Of a stretch of DNA of 64,000 nt, positions 46,064 through 58,375 are shown one piece after another. Source of the stretch: Tupaia tana (lineage: Eukaryota; Chordata; Mammalia; Scandentia; Tupaiidae); contig JAKSZU010000018.1 in NCBI GenBank assembly GCA_026018925.1, forward strand, positions 6,542,920-6,606,919, in the 5' to 3' direction. Position numbers and translations under genes: made by a program. Position 1 is the first letter of the stretch; each line of letters opens with the position of its first letter. The notes beneath the pieces were generated by a model. The model searched no databases. It was not told where the DNA came from and worked only from the letters and a program-made list of their open reading frames with translations.

Positions 46064-47590
46064 TTACACAATTCTTTCTATGCTGCATAATGAAGTCAAA
46101 TCTTCCCACATATTTTCTACAAAACCATCTGTTTACATGTAAACATAGAGGAGAAAGACTGGAAGGATGGACTGAGGGGTGGGGACAGGACTCGTGGTGG
46201 AGAAGGCGAGGCTTTTCGGTTTCACGAGATGAGCATATTTAAATATTTCAGTATATAACTGAGTTTTATTCTTTTAACCAACAGAGGAGTTTGGCACCTA
46301 ATACAAATAAGCCTGGAACCTGATAAGTATGCAACTTTAAAAAACAAACAAGTAACAACAACAACCAAAAAAAACACTCAAAATCAGAAACATTTCTCTG
46401 GCTTCAGAGAAGAGGCTGCCTGCCTCCTGTCCGGGTGAGAAGCAAGCAGCGAGCGGCTTGGGGCAGAGGCAGGATGAAAAGCCGTCGGTGGATTCGTCAA
46501 AGCCGTGTGTGCTGACCAGGTGCTGGGCGGCCTACCAGGTCGCTGACCCACCGAGGTGACCGACTGCTTTTGGCCCAGGGCTCTGCTCTCTGCTTAGCAG
46601 GAGGCACTGCGCGACTGACAGGATCGCTGAGTGAGTTGAAGGGACCTTTCGAGGTGGCCGAGATCACTCTGCAAACGAGAGAGCCGCTCTCGGCCCCATT
46701 CACGGCCACCTACCTTCACTCCCCACTGAATCGGTGGGTCCCTGTCGCAGAGGGGACAGTGTTCGGAGCTGGGGACGGAGCCTCAGAGAAGGGGCAGAGG
46801 GACATCCAGCAGACAGAAGGACGCAATGTGACCAGGGACAAATAATTATTTCATGGGAACTGTGTCTGCTATAAAACAGCCTAGGAAGAGAACTAACCAC
46901 CCTATCCCGAGTCGGGGAGGGAGCCAGTGACTGAGGGCGGGAGGGTCAGCCTGAACAGAGCACTGCGGGGTGGTGAGACGGAGGCTGGCCCAGCTGAGCA
47001 GAGGAGCCAGGCTTGGGGGTGGGTGGCAAGGACAGGAATCCCATGGAGCGCGAGGAGGTGGGGACAGGTCCAGATGGAATCATGCCGGCGCCTGCAGCCC
47101 AGGACGACCTCAGGGACGTTCCGAAAGCAACGGGCAACCGTGGCAGGCCTTTCCTCGTGCGCTGGCCTCTCTCGTTCCCAGGGGAAAACACTGAGCAGTC
47201 TCTGCTTCCAAAATGGTCCTCGAGCGCGGGACACCGGCCCTGCAGACAGTTATTCTGGGGCCACCCAGACATCTCACAGCTGCCAAACCCATCACCAACC
47301 CCCAGGACGCTGCACAGAACCTTCTCGCTAATCTGCCAGACCCTCGGGCTTCTGCAGGGCACAAGGAGACACTCACACCTCAGCACGGTTTTCAGTCGAG
47401 AGGCCTGGCTGGAGAGCTCCTGCTGCGAGCACTTCTCCCTCCAGGTGCCCCTCCCCATCCTGCTGCAAGGTCCCCTGTCACCGAAGGGATCCCCGGGCTA
47501 GGAGGAGAGTCGAACCCAGGGGAGTCTGGGCAGCCTGAATCCAGCGTGCTCACGGCCCTCCGGTGTGCGTATCTCCTGCCGCAATCAAAC
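46064..47590. other. Intronic sequence, nothing recognised
   Basis: AT-rich to about 46400, then GC-rich. No repeat family or exon recognised. Confidence 0.45.
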
Positions 47591-47599
47591 CTCCTGAGC

Positions 47600-48140
47600 A
47601 TGTGGACATAAACATTGCTGTCCGACCCGCAGTGACCCTGTAAACAGCCCGATTGTATCAGTCCTGCCAGATTAGATTTCCACAAACAGAGGGACTCCGC
47701 TACTTTTATTTTAATTCGAAATGAACACATTTCTACTGGATGCAGATAAAAATTAATGACCTGAGAAGAAATCAACTTGCCTGTGAAAAAACCCAGATAA
47801 TCCTGTTACTGCCCAAGTTTACGACACAGACTTGGCTTCAGCTGTTACGTGCTATTTTGACCGTGAGCCTTTTTTGTTGTTTTCTTGGAATTAGCCTACT
47901 CCAACACATTCTTTTGGGTGGACTGAACGTCACCATGACTTGGCTTAAATGGCAGGGGAGGACAGATCACCACCTCAAATTACTGAAACCCAGAGAAAGC
48001 CACAGGGTCAAGACCAGACCAAGACAATCTTATAAAACAGTAATCAAATCAACTTCCTACCCAAACTGGGCTCTTCTGAAATTGGAGATATCAACTTACT
48101 CAGCTTATGAAGTAAGAATATGGAGACACACGCCAGCCCC
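47600..48140. promoter_or_regulatory. AT-rich non-repeat island, candidate conserved element
   Basis: An unusually AT-rich block in a GC-rich intron, with several homeodomain-like TAAT cores ('ttattttaattcgaaatg', 'gataaaaattaatgacctga'). I recognise no transposon in it. Regulatory role is inference. Confidence 0.25.
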
Positions 48141-48314
48141 AAGCAAATCTACCAAAAAAAAAAAAAAACCACACTATCCCACAGCACATTCACTACTGAT
48201 GGAGAGACCAGTGGGGACCATGTTTTAACCTGGTTCCAACAAGCCCTTGGAGTCGAACACTGCAGTCTCTTCTCAGTGTCCGTGTAGACGACTGGAGACA
48301 GAGCCACCATGGCT

Positions 48315-48530
48315 GTTTGTTTTTAAAGAGGAAGAGAGGCGGGGAGGAGAAAGCACCACCCCCCAGGGAGAATGGTCATGCCATAATCCCTTCTCCATTT
48401 CTCCCTCCTTTTGGGATTTCTGGGCAGCACATGGGCCCTGTGTGTTTTCAAGCTTCCGGGTTCAGTACTCAAACCGCAGTCGGCAATGTGGGATCGCACC
48501 GCCTTCACCGCCAGGCCACCAGCTGGCCCA
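48315..48530 (-). mobile_element. tRNA-derived SINE, older copy
   Basis: 'gtcatgccataatcccttct', 'tccttttgggatttctgggc' and the reverse head 'ccttcaccgccaggccacca'. Confidence 0.85.
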
Positions 48531-48604
48531 AGAGGGATCTTGTCAATGTCAGCAGGAAAAGAGGGCATCAGTGAGTACATGCCACTAGGCAAGCTAACCG
48601 TGTG

Positions 48605-48926
48605 GAGGAAAGGACAGCATTATACCCAGCCTCACACCTAACAACAAAAATTCTAGATAAATTGTACACTTACATGCTTAGAAATATAGGGAATGTTTGC
48701 TTGATCTCAAAATTTGGAAGAACCTTCTAAGCCACTAAGACACTTAAGAAGTAACTGATGAAGACACTGAAATCTGACCACAGAAAAATGTAAATCTCTT
48801 GCAGATCAACAGACACTCGGAGCAAAATTCAGAGGCTAGAGAAGGAAAAGAGGGGAGGGTAGTAATTACTTCACGTGATTTGAAAAAGGATTCATCATTT
48901 TGCTTCATTAAAAAGAAACCCTAGAG
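48605..48926 (+). mobile_element. L1 ORF2-region fragment, first part
   Basis: 'cacacctaacaacaaaaatt', 'ctagataaattgtacactta' and 'tagggaatgtttgcttgatc' match the L1 ORF2 3' half. Frames are broken. Confidence 0.7.
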
Positions 48927-49177
48927 GGACTAGGAGTTGGCATAATGGCTATGTCGCTAGACTCCCATGTAGTCGACTGTGGTTCAGGTCCCGGACCCGG
49001 TGGCTTAAACTCATGCTGGACACATGTGCATGCGTGCCCAAGATCCCGAGAGGAGAATGGAGGAGGAGGGATTGCAGCATGGCCATCCCCCTGGGGGTGA
49101 TTTCTTGCTTTCTGTCTCTCTGTCTCTGTCTTTCTGGTAAGCGTACGCACCTTATAGCAAAAACCTCTCCAAAAAAG
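48927..49177 (+). mobile_element. tRNA-derived SINE, young subfamily, with target duplication
   Basis: Head 'ggactaggagttggcataat', body 'gagaggagaatggaggagga' and end 'tagcaaaaacctctcc'. It is flanked by 'aaaaagaaaccctagag' (48910-48926) and 'aaaaagaaatcctagag' (49178-49194), inside L1. Confidence 0.97.
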
Positions 49178-49194
49178 AAAAAGAAATCCTAGAG

Positions 49195-49434
49195 CCAGCT
49201 GGTGGCATGGTGGTTAAGGCACTAGATCCCAACATGGCCAACTGCGGTTTGAGCTACGGACTTGGCGACTTGAAACTCACACTGTGTGTGTGTGCACTCA
49301 AAATAGCGAGAAGAGGATGGAGGAGAAGGGATTGCAGCGTGGCCAAGCCCTCTAGGGGGTGATTTCTCACTTTTTATTTGTCTGTCTACCAAACACACAT
49401 GCTCTATGGCAAAAACCTACAAAAACAAACAAAT
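49195..49434 (+). mobile_element. tRNA-derived SINE, older subfamily
   Basis: Head 'ccagctggtggcatggtggt', 'ggcactagatcccaacatgg', body 'gatggaggagaagggattgc' and end 'ctctatggcaaaaacctaca'. It directly abuts the young copy. Confidence 0.92.
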
Positions 49435-49550
49435 AGAAAACCCTTACAAACTTTTTCAAAAAGGCACACACCTGAGTTAAAAATAAAACACAAAAATCTA
49501 AAGAACTTTAAAACAAACGCAAACAGCCAACAAACCCCTCAATGGGGTGG
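49435..49550 (+). mobile_element. L1 ORF2-region fragment, second part
   Basis: A-rich 'cccttacaaactttttcaaa' and 'taaaacaaacgcaaacagcc' resemble the L1 segment after 'gaactcttacaaatcaa'. Diverged. Confidence 0.4.
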
Positions 49551-50149
49551 AGTGAGTGAGATTTAATGGAAGGAGTCCTGACTGAGGGCCACCGGGTGAT
49601 GGTCACACACCTTTGAGGAGTACCCACTATGACCAGGCATGCGTGCCTGGCCTGTGTAGTCACTGGGTCACTCCTCAAAGTCCTGGCCATGAGATGCAGC
49701 CTGGCCACAGGCGGCCTAGGACACGCTGCGTGTAGCCCGGCCCCAGGCCCGGTCTCACTCGAACCCACACAGGGTGGCACTGGCCGCTGAGAGCAGTGAT
49801 CCCACCACGCCCTGCTCCTGCCCTGCCCAGCAGGTGGGGAAAGAAAATGCTCGTTTCTGGGCCCTTCTCTCCTCATTGCAGCCTCCACTGCCGCCCAGGG
49901 GGCGCTGGAGGTGACTGCAGGGAGGCTGCAGGGGACGCCTGTCGCCGCACCTGCGCTCCCCGAGGCTCTGTGCTGATCTGGACCCTGGCCAGGCTGTGGG
50001 ACCTTCTGTCCAGCCCTTTATTCTAAAAACGGAGCTCTCGGCAACAGTAATGTACATGAAACGCAGTCGTAGCTGTCATGGAGCGGGTGTCTACCTCACA
50101 CGTGATGGGTGAGCTTCACTCCATGAGCACAGTGAGGGGCAGTGCGAGG

Positions 50150-50560
50150 CCAGATCGATTCATTCATTCCCTCCGTGGCTCACTCCAGAGCCGCACACAG
50201 AGCACGCAACACCCCAGGCCCTGATCTAAACGCTGGGACACGCAGGGAGAAGCAGCCGGTAGAAACCACTGCCTTCCAGTGGGAGAAAACGAACAAAATA
50301 AACAAGAAATACCATCTGTTAGATTATGGTAGGTGCTAGGGAGAAAAAACTAAGGCAAGGAAAGAGAAACGAGATAAAATCAAGTATGGAGGAATCAGCA
50401 TTTCAGATGAACTGGCCGCAGAAGGCCCGAGAGGATTCCGAGGCGGGGGTGAGTGTGTGGGGGGGAGCGACCAGGCTGCTTAGGCAAACGAGGAGCATCC
50501 CAGGCAGAGTGCACAGGGTCTGAGCAAAGGCTCAGGGTGTGCCAGGCCTGGTGTCCCCAG
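50150..50560 (+). repeat. Ancient mammalian interspersed repeat
   Basis: 'gattcattcattccctccgt', 'taaacgctgggacacgcagg', 'aacaaaataaacaagaaata' and later 'gcatcccaggcagagtgcac', 'gtctgagcaaaggctcaggg' follow the order of a long old mammalian repeat ('attcattcaacaaatatt ... aggcagagggaacagcaagt'). No name assigned. Confidence 0.5.
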
Positions 50561-51143
50561 GAGGAGGCCAGAAGAGGTGAGTGTCCACTGGCCACACCAC
50601 CTTTGCAGACGCCCCAGAAGGCGATGAAGTGTACCCAAGGTCACACGGTTAATCATTGAGTGACCGGTCATGCCAGGGGAGGGGCACGGGTGCTGCACCC
50701 TGTGGGACGTGCCCCCTCGCGCGAGTCCCAAGCACTATGACGCCCTTGCCCTCCCTGGGGGTTGGACGGAAGCCCTTCCCTGGCACCAGGCAGGTCCTAC
50801 CCTTGACACCGGGTCCCCTGGCTCCATCTCTGGCCCCCAGTGGCCCCGGGGAAGGCCCTCCCGACTGAGCCTCTGCACAAGCTCAGGAGCCTCTGGGCAG
50901 GATGGAGGTGAGGACAGCCAGCGCAGCCCCTGGGGAGGCGTGGAGCTAGCTGCAGGATCTAAAGGTACTTGAAAGCCTGAGAACAAGCCCAGAGATGTAT
51001 CCACTGGGCTCAATGTATTGGCATGGCGGGAGTGGCGGTTCGGGACATTCTTCAGACGTAGTGACGGTCAGCATTCTAGAAGACGATATTCACGCGCATG
51101 TCTCCTGCACGAGCATGAGGAACACACTGTACACACGCACACA

Positions 51144-51401
51144 ATTTCTTTGGGGGGAGAGATTTTAGCTGTAAGATGTGTGCGCTCGCCAGAAAGACAG
51201 ACGGAGAGAAAGAAAGTGAGGAATCAACCCCAGGGGATGGCCACACCGCAATCCCTTTTCCTTCATTCTTTTCTCAGGATTTTGGGCATGCATGCACAGG
51301 CGTCCACTGTGAGTTTCAAGTCCATGGGTCCAGGACTTGAACCACAGTCACTCACGTGGGAGTCCAGTGCCTTACCCACTAATCCTAACCTGTTGCCCCC
51401 C
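51144..51401 (-). mobile_element. tRNA-derived SINE
   Basis: 'agctgtaagatgtgtgcgct', 'agaaagaaagtgaggaatca', 'tttctcaggattttgggcat' and the reverse head 'ccttacccactaatcctaac'. Confidence 0.88.
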
Positions 51402-51539
51402 TACACACACACCTTTACCAAACATGTCCAAATGCACTCTGTTTTTGTTGGACGTAGTTACAAAGCAGTTTGCGGGTAACATGAAGATGAGCAGGCGGGT
51501 AGAAGCCTGCGTCCCAGGACTACAGGCTGCCACCAGCTC

Positions 51540-51710
51540 CGACACCAACAAGCTGTGTGACCTTGGGCCCTGACTTCCTTCACTGTCCCTCAGTTTCCTC
51601 TTCTGTAAAATGGAGCTCACCAGATTCTTGGGGAAACCACAGAACACACGCGTCAAGCGCCTGACACAGCACACTCGCCACGAGGCAGCGCACTCGAATC
51701 TCAGCACGGC
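51540..51710 (+). repeat. MIR-type SINE
   Basis: 'aagctgtgtgaccttgggcc', 'cctcagtttcctcttctgta' and 'aaatggagctcaccagattc' are almost consensus MIR. Confidence 0.9.
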
Positions 51711-52229
51711 TGTGGAGCTACGCACAGGGTAATCATTTCATTCGAGAGGACAAACCAGACCCACGTAAGCAAATTCATGAGCCCTTTCTAAATACAAACG
51801 GCAGCCCGGGTGAGATAATCAACAACTGGAACAACTAGCCCCAGCTAGTCCTCCGCAGTCGGAGCGCACATTGCTTGGTGCATCATCTTTCTTCTTTCCT
51901 GGCAGTGGCCTGCTTTGAATCAGCCAGTCTGGGGAAAGCCAGGCCACATGGTGCAACCTCCTGAAAGCAGCTAACTTGGCAAGAAAGGGCAGGATTCTTG
52001 AACCCAATGAACCCAGTTCTCCAAGCAAAGGTCGGACAGCATGTCAGGGTGTGCAGCTCATGGCAGGGTCCACACCTCCTGAACGATGTGAAGCCACCTC
52101 GGGTGGTGGCACATCGAGTGGCCCAATCCCAACTCCTTCATGGCAGTACACACCACGCGGGTGCAGATGGCGGTGCCCATGGTGCAGACGCAACATGCTC
52201 AAGTCCAAATGGTGATGCACTGGTGTCCC

Positions 52230-52600
52230 AGGGCTGCCAGAGGAAAGTGCCACAAACGAGGTGGCTTCCAATAACAGAGATGATTCTCTCATAGTTCCAG
52301 AGGCCAAACTCCTGGAGTCAGGGTTGGGCAGGGCTGGCTCCCCCGGAACGCCAGGCCTCTCCCGGCACTGGTGGCTCCGGTCTCCTTGACTTGCACCTAC
52401 ACCTGCCTCTACTCAGGTGCTCTTCGCTGGTGTCTTGTGTGTGTCCCTCATCTCATAAGGACACTGTCACTGGGTTGGGCCCACCCAGATCCAGCAGGAC
52501 CTCCTCGTCACTTTAGGACACCTGGAAAGACTCCATTTCCAAAGGAGATGTTTAGGACTTGGACACACCTTCTGGGGAAACGCGAGGCAACCCGTAACCG
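52230..52600 (+). repeat. Ancient interspersed repeat, copy 1 of 2
   Basis: 'gaaagtgccacaaacgaggt', 'ggcttccaataacagagatg', 'tctctcatagttccagaggc' and 'tcataaggacactgtcactg' match the frequent mammalian repeat 'accacagactgggtggctta ... ttcacagttctggaggc ... ataaggacaccagtcat'. I do not assign its formal name. Confidence 0.7.
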
Positions 52601-53176
52601 AGACCACCCTCACGCACGCGTGCTAGGCGGGTGCACTCAGTGCGCCACCATCGACGGCGTCTGGAGGAGGCGAGCAGCCCTGACACGCGGCTGTATTTCC
52701 ACTTCCCAGTGACACAGACGCCTTGAGGCAGCAGTCACACAGGCCCGGGCTCAGAGGGAGACGTGGGAGGGGGGTGGGAGCGGCTCTGCTCACAGGGGAG
52801 GGGTGCCAAACCCCGGAGCGGGCTTGGTGAACTGTCAGGAGCGTCAGCTGCGAGGGTGCCGTGAGCGATGACTCAGGCAGGCTGCCGGAGCCCACGGGAG
52901 AGGAGTCCTCCCACCAGGAGAAATCTGTTTGACTTTAGAAAAGTACAGGTTACAGTGATACTCGCTAAACACCCCACCTTCCCGCTCAGCAGAGGGAGAA
53001 GCGAGCAGCAGGAACTCCGTCAGGGCCCCAGAGGGACCCGCCAGCTTCACTGGGATTTTCCTCCCCGAAGTAGGACCTTCCTCTTACCACATTCCTCTGT
53101 AAAGATGCATGATCAGGATGGTCTAGTAAGAAGGCTCAACCTCACAATGCACAATACCCCAGGAACAATGGATGTG

Positions 53177-53390
53177 GGGGGCAACGAGGTGGCATGGTGA
53201 TTATAATGCCGGATCACACATGGCCGACTGTGTGGTTCGAGTCCTGGACCCTGTGGCTTGAAAAACACTAGGCATGTGTGCAGACATGAACAAAACCCCA
53301 AGAGGAGAATGAAGAAGGGCTGCAGCGTGGCCATTCTCCGTGGGGGGAGCTTTCTCACTTTCTCTCTCTCCAGTGAACACATGTGCCCTG
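53177..53390 (+). mobile_element. tRNA-derived SINE, older copy
   Basis: Head 'gcaacgaggtggcatggtga', 'gtggttcgagtcctggaccc', body 'caagaggagaatgaagaagg' and end 'cacatgtgccctg' without an A tail. Confidence 0.88.
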
Positions 53391-53799
53391 GTCTCACCCC
53401 CAGCTCCTCGCAATAAAGAACGGATCGGAACTTGTGTCTCTCCTGGATCCCAAATGAAGCTGATTGCTCCTGTGGCCATCACTGTAATCATGTATCTATT
53501 TAAAATTCCATTTACAGCCGACTGATTGGAAGCAGAACGTTTTGCTTCTCTTAAGTTTCTTTCTGAAGAAAGGGTGACGGGCATACCCAGCAGGGTGCCA
53601 GTGCCGTGATCCACCTCACCCCAGTTAGCCTGGATGCTGGGGGCACGTGCGAACTCGGGTTCTCGGGGTGTAAACGCGGCGCCTTCCCACGAGGGGAACC
53701 TCACAGCGATCCGCCTCAGCACTGGTCCTGGAAGACGGACTCGACGGTGTTCAGGTCATGGTGATGATCTTGCCGGCCAGAGTCCTGCCTCCGCCCTTA

Positions 53800-54330
53800 C
53801 CCAAAGCTTCCACGGAGGCTCTTGGATGACCCCACGTTTGTGGGCTCCCCGTGGCTGCAGTAACAGTGACCACAAACTCGGGTCATTGTGTTTGGTCTGG
53901 TGGTCCGATGCCCACACAGGTCTCTCTGGGCTAAGCCACGGCGTCATCAGCACTGCCCCCCCCCCCCCAGGCTCCTCCTCTTCCACCTTCTAGGGGCTGC
54001 CACCACCCCTCGGTTCAGGGCCCCTTCGGCCCCTCCAATGCCGGGTCACACCCCTCCTTTCTCCGCTCCATCACATGTCTCCTCTGGTCCTGCCTCCCCC
54101 TCTCCCTTGTAGGATTTCTTGTGATGACATTGAGCCCACCCTGCAATCCAGAGGATGTCCCCATCTCGAGATCCTTAACTCAGCCACGCCAGCCTCAGTC
54201 CCTTCTGCCGTGTCAGATACACGTTCTCCGTTTCCAGGGACTGAGCCATCAGCGTCCTCGTGCAACATCTCAGCGCTCCGCAGTTTCATGGTCCACACTC
54301 CTCAGAAGGCCAACAGGTCCCACTGACCTC
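53800..54330 (+). repeat. Ancient interspersed repeat, copy 2 of 2
   Basis: 'tttgtgggctccccgtggct', 'gcagtaacagtgaccacaaa', 'tctctctgggctaagccacg', 'cttgtgatgacattgagccc' and 'ccatctcgagatccttaact' follow the same repeat type as at 52230, in the same orientation. C runs lie at 53957-53968 and 54465-54476. Confidence 0.75.
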
Positions 54331-54744
54331 TCCAGACCATGTGGCCCACCTAGCCCCTCACACTCTACCTGCCCACACGTGGTGACCCGAGGTTCACTGG
54401 TGTCCCAGGACTTCTCACCTCTGTTTCTCCCCACAGGAAAACCACATGCCATTCTCCTTCACCCCCCCCCCCCCCCAAACAGGCTGATCCGAAGATATCC
54501 CCGAGACGCAGCTTCAACACCGAGCCCTGGGAAGCTTTTCCTGGTCCCCCTCACCTGGCCCAGGCAACACTCTCTTGCTCCCACCCTGACCTATCCTGTC
54601 ATCTGTGTCACATTGAACTATGAGTATTCAATCATCCGGCTTCCCCAACGGGGAATACAGAGGAGAACCTCAAAGGCAAGGACCGCAGTTCACTCACGTG
54701 TGGCCAGGCCTGATTTATCACGGGCACACGGTAAGTGCTGAAGG

Positions 54745-55130
54745 GCTGGGTGCATGGATAGGTGAATGGACAGGTGGGTGGGTGGGGAGGTGGATGGATA
54801 GACGAATAGATGGGTGGTTAGGTGCTGGATGGATGTGTAGGTAGGTGGATGGTTAGATGGATGGATGGGTGGTTGGGTGAAGAGACAGACGGATGGATGG
54901 GTAGGTAGGAGCATGGACACGGATGGATGGGTAGGTAGGAGGATGGATGGATGGACGGATGGATGGAGAGGTAGGAAGATGGATAGATGGACGGATGGTA
55001 GGTAGAGGGACAGATGAAAGGGGGTATGTGAATGGATAGATAATGGGTAGGTAGATGAATAGACCAATGAATGAGTGGATAGGTGGGTGGATGGATGGAT
55101 GGACGGACGGACAGATGGACAGACAGGCAG
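54745..55130. repeat. TGGA-type tetranucleotide array, degenerate
   Basis: About 390 bp of tgga/tagg/tggg units, for example 'ggatggatggacggatggat'. Uninterrupted runs are short, so it is an old array. Confidence 0.9.
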
Positions 55131-55849
55131 CAAATGGGAGGAAAGGAATGAGGAGAGGGAGAAAGGCTAAGTACCTACAAGTTTATGGTAAATACTTGTT
55201 ATGTTAAAGGAAGAAAGGAGGGAGAGGGCATGAGTTAGGGCCACCATCTCTGTTCAGAGAACTCAGCTATGCCGGGGAAGAAGCTCAAGACCTGGGCATC
55301 AGTTGTGCTAACGCAGAGGGGAAGCCTCAGCAAGCAGGCAGCTGTGACCTCTAACTGACGACCACGAGGATTCCAGGAATAAGTACCCGGTCAACTAGGA
55401 TTAGCAAAAAGTCAATGAACTATTTTAATTTCCCAGGCTGGCTCAAAAGCACATCTCTCTGGGAAAAGCACAAAGTGTCAGGACTTCCTCTAGGCCTGAA
55501 ACCTGCTCCGGGCTCACCTCTCTGTCATGTTAAATAAAAGCTCAAGCACGGCTTCACGGTGCTCCCACGCTCACCCAGGGCCTCACTCTCCCTCCACATC
55601 AGCTTCTCACACTTTCTCCAGGACTTGGCTCGTGGGCCCCAGAGCTGAGGAGCCGGTCATCAGCGGGAGGGCGGCACTCAGATCCGTCCAGAGTGAAGCT
55701 CAGTCTTCACACCAAGGCCATGCGAGCGCCAGTTCCAACCACTTCCTGAAAATTTTAATTCTTCAATGAAGTCGTCACAAGTGTAAATATACTTTCCCAA
55801 CATTTTACAATAAAAAATTTCAAACATAAAGAAAAGCTGAATACTATTA

Positions 55850-56590
55850 CATGCCAACCAAAACCGTTAAAATAAAAAAGACTAACAGTGGCCAATACTG
55901 GCATGGATGTGGTGAAACCAGAAATCTCATGCACTGCTCCTGGGAGTATAAACTCGTACAACTCCTCTGGAAACCTGGCATTCTCTACAAAAGCTGACTC
56001 CGTGGCCAGCACCTCACTCCCAATCATAAGCCAGCAGAATTTCACGCACACAATCCCCAAAAGGCAAACACAAGAGAACTCCTAACAATTATTCATAAAA
56101 ACCTGAGAATGGAAATGACTGCAATGCCCAAGAATGCCCACCATCGGTAGGACAATATATTCTCAAGATAAAATGTTACCTACCAGCTAAAATAAATAAC
56201 TTTTGGCTATTAATGGTCTGTGGCTAGGGGTCATAAACATACTATTAAACCAAAGAAGCCAGACGTTAAAAATGCACATGGATTTGCTTTCACGCGAGTA
56301 CTTTCGAGGTACTTCCAGCCTCACTCGGGGCCTCATTCAACATCCGGCTTTTCTAAACTTTATCCAGGACATGACCTGTGGGGCCCGCAGTGACCAGGAG
56401 CTTCAGAAGCCAAAACTTAAGAAAACGTAAATAAGCACAGATACAGTGGCCAGGAGAATTAACTTCCGGGAGGAGCAGAAAGGGGAGTGAGTGGGAGGGG
56501 GCCTGAGGGTAGCTTTGGGGTGCAAGCAATGATTCAAGCCATGGCCTGGATGGTAGGACCTGGGGAGGAGATACTCCTCCGAGCTGCTCA
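55850..56590 (+). mobile_element. L1 3'-region fragment
   Basis: 'actaacagtggccaatactg', 'gcatggatgtggtgaaacca', 'gggagtataaactcgtacaa', 'cattcataaaa'-like middle and 'caaagaagccagacgttaaa' follow L1 order into its 3' UTR. Confidence 0.8.
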
Positions 56591-57329
56591 TCTGGATGGC
56601 GTGCTTTTTGAAACAAGTGATACTCAATAAAAAGAAAAAAGAAAAACGTTAAAACGAATCTTACAGCGAATATTCACACACCACCACCTAGATGCCACAA
56701 TGGCCGTTTTCCAACCTTGTGTTTCCAGATCTCGATCTCATCCAATATCCGGTTATCAGCATGATTATTATTCCCGACGACAAATGCTATGTCTGACATG
56801 TAGGCCATCAAGCCGAAGTTCCTCATGCAACTCAGTCCAGCCTCCCCCACCATGGTGGGCTCTTACCCAAGCCAGAGCCAGTCACTGTCACCTTGTGGCC
56901 AAGCACCTGCCTTCCCTGTCACACGCTGGGCGGATGAGCTGGTGAGCACAAGTTTTCTGGTGTAGGGAAAACCCAAGAACACACATTCCTTTGCAAGTGC
57001 AGGCCCATCGGACCGCACGGGTGGGCTAACCGCAGTGTCACCCTGCAAGCTGCTTCCTCCGAGAGGACAGGCCCCAGGCTGCAGGCCTAGGCTCAGCCCC
57101 AGGCTGCCGAGCTCAGCCCTGTGGGCTCACTCCTGGGAATCCAGACAGACTCAAACATGTCTGGGGCCTCCCAGGAAGGGAGACAAGACTCCTAGCAATT
57201 ATTAAGTGAAATTCCTCTTCTTCCTTTGGAGGAGTGAAAAAAGAAAGGCCCAGGGGCTCTGTGAAAACTCTGTCCTTCTGCAAGCCGCCCCTCTGCCAGC
57301 TGCTTCCCAACCCCACCCCGGGGCCCCTC

Positions 57330-57800
57330 CAGAAGACCGGGGTGGGTTTCTTAAGTTCTTTTGCACCTTGGACCCTTGGGCGGTCTGCAGAGGCCTCCAG
57401 AACTCTTACTTACACGATCTTTTTAAATGTATAAAATAAATCCACAGGAAATGGCAAAGGAAACCAGTCATAATGAAATACAGTGGCCAAAATATCTTTC
57501 TAAAATCTGTGGCAGAGCAACAGATACCTTCTTTATCAATCCATTAAATAATGAGCCCGCTGAAGGGCCAGTGACTACCGTGACTTTGGGGTACTGAGGA
57601 AGGTAACAATATCCCCAGAAACCAACAACGGCCACAGCGGAACGGGGGAACATCTGGGATTTCTGTTGGGGACGGAGTCACACATACTGCTGGCGCCGCT
57701 GTGGGTAGTATGGCCAACAGCCATCGTCTAAGGAAGTGACCAGAAAGACATCCCCAAGTTCATGGCTCCCCTGAATTCTATCCAAGGACACAGGTTGAAA
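57330..57800 (+). repeat. Ancient mammalian repeat, about 450 bp
   Basis: 'ttcttttgcaccttggaccc', 'ggaaaccagtcataatgaaa', 'tacagtggccaaaatatctt', 'gtgactaccgtgactttggg' and 'cccctgaattctatccaagg' keep the order of a repeat common in human DNA ('tacaaaggaaaccaattata', 'taactaccgtaattttgaag', 'cccctgaattctatccatgg'). The copy is nearly complete. No formal name assigned. Confidence 0.75.
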
Positions 57801-57989
57801 ATTCCTGGAAGTAGGGAGCTTGCTTTGTTCTTTTTGTTTCATTCCTGATGATAAAACGCTCCCCGTACTTAGACTCATGCCCCAACAAACTGAGGGCAGG
57901 GACCCAGACAGACCCTTGCTCTGGCGTTCTCGGCCACGTGACTGTACCTGCCAGTGGGCTCAGTCCTATGGCCAGCGACTGCAGGCGCG

Positions 57990-58375
57990 CACACGCACAC
58001 GCGCGTACACGCACGCACATGCAGAGAGGAGTACTATTCAGTCTTAAAACGGAAGGAGATTCTGACACGGGGAGGGCCTGAGGACGTTGTGCGCTAGTGA
58101 AATAAGCGTCACGAAAGGGTGATTCCGCTGCTGTGAAGTTCCAGAGCAGTCAGATTAGGAGACACAGGAAGAGGGTGGCCGCAGGGGACAGGGGAGGGGG
58201 AAACGGGCGGTACCATCTGATGGGGGCGGCGTTTCAGTCTGGGAAGATGATTAAGTTCTGGATCTGGATGGGCAACTGCATGACGACAATGTGTGGATAC
58301 TTAATAAATTTTAAAATAGCACGTTCTATCTTATGGACACTTGACCACGTAAAAATGTTAGAGTAAACAGAACTC
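57990..58375 (+). mobile_element. L1 3' end
   Basis: 'agtactattcagtcttaaaa', 'ctagtgaaataagcgtcacg', 'ctgggaagatgattaagttc' and 'ttatggacacttgaccacgt' are the 3' terminal order of L1. Confidence 0.8.
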
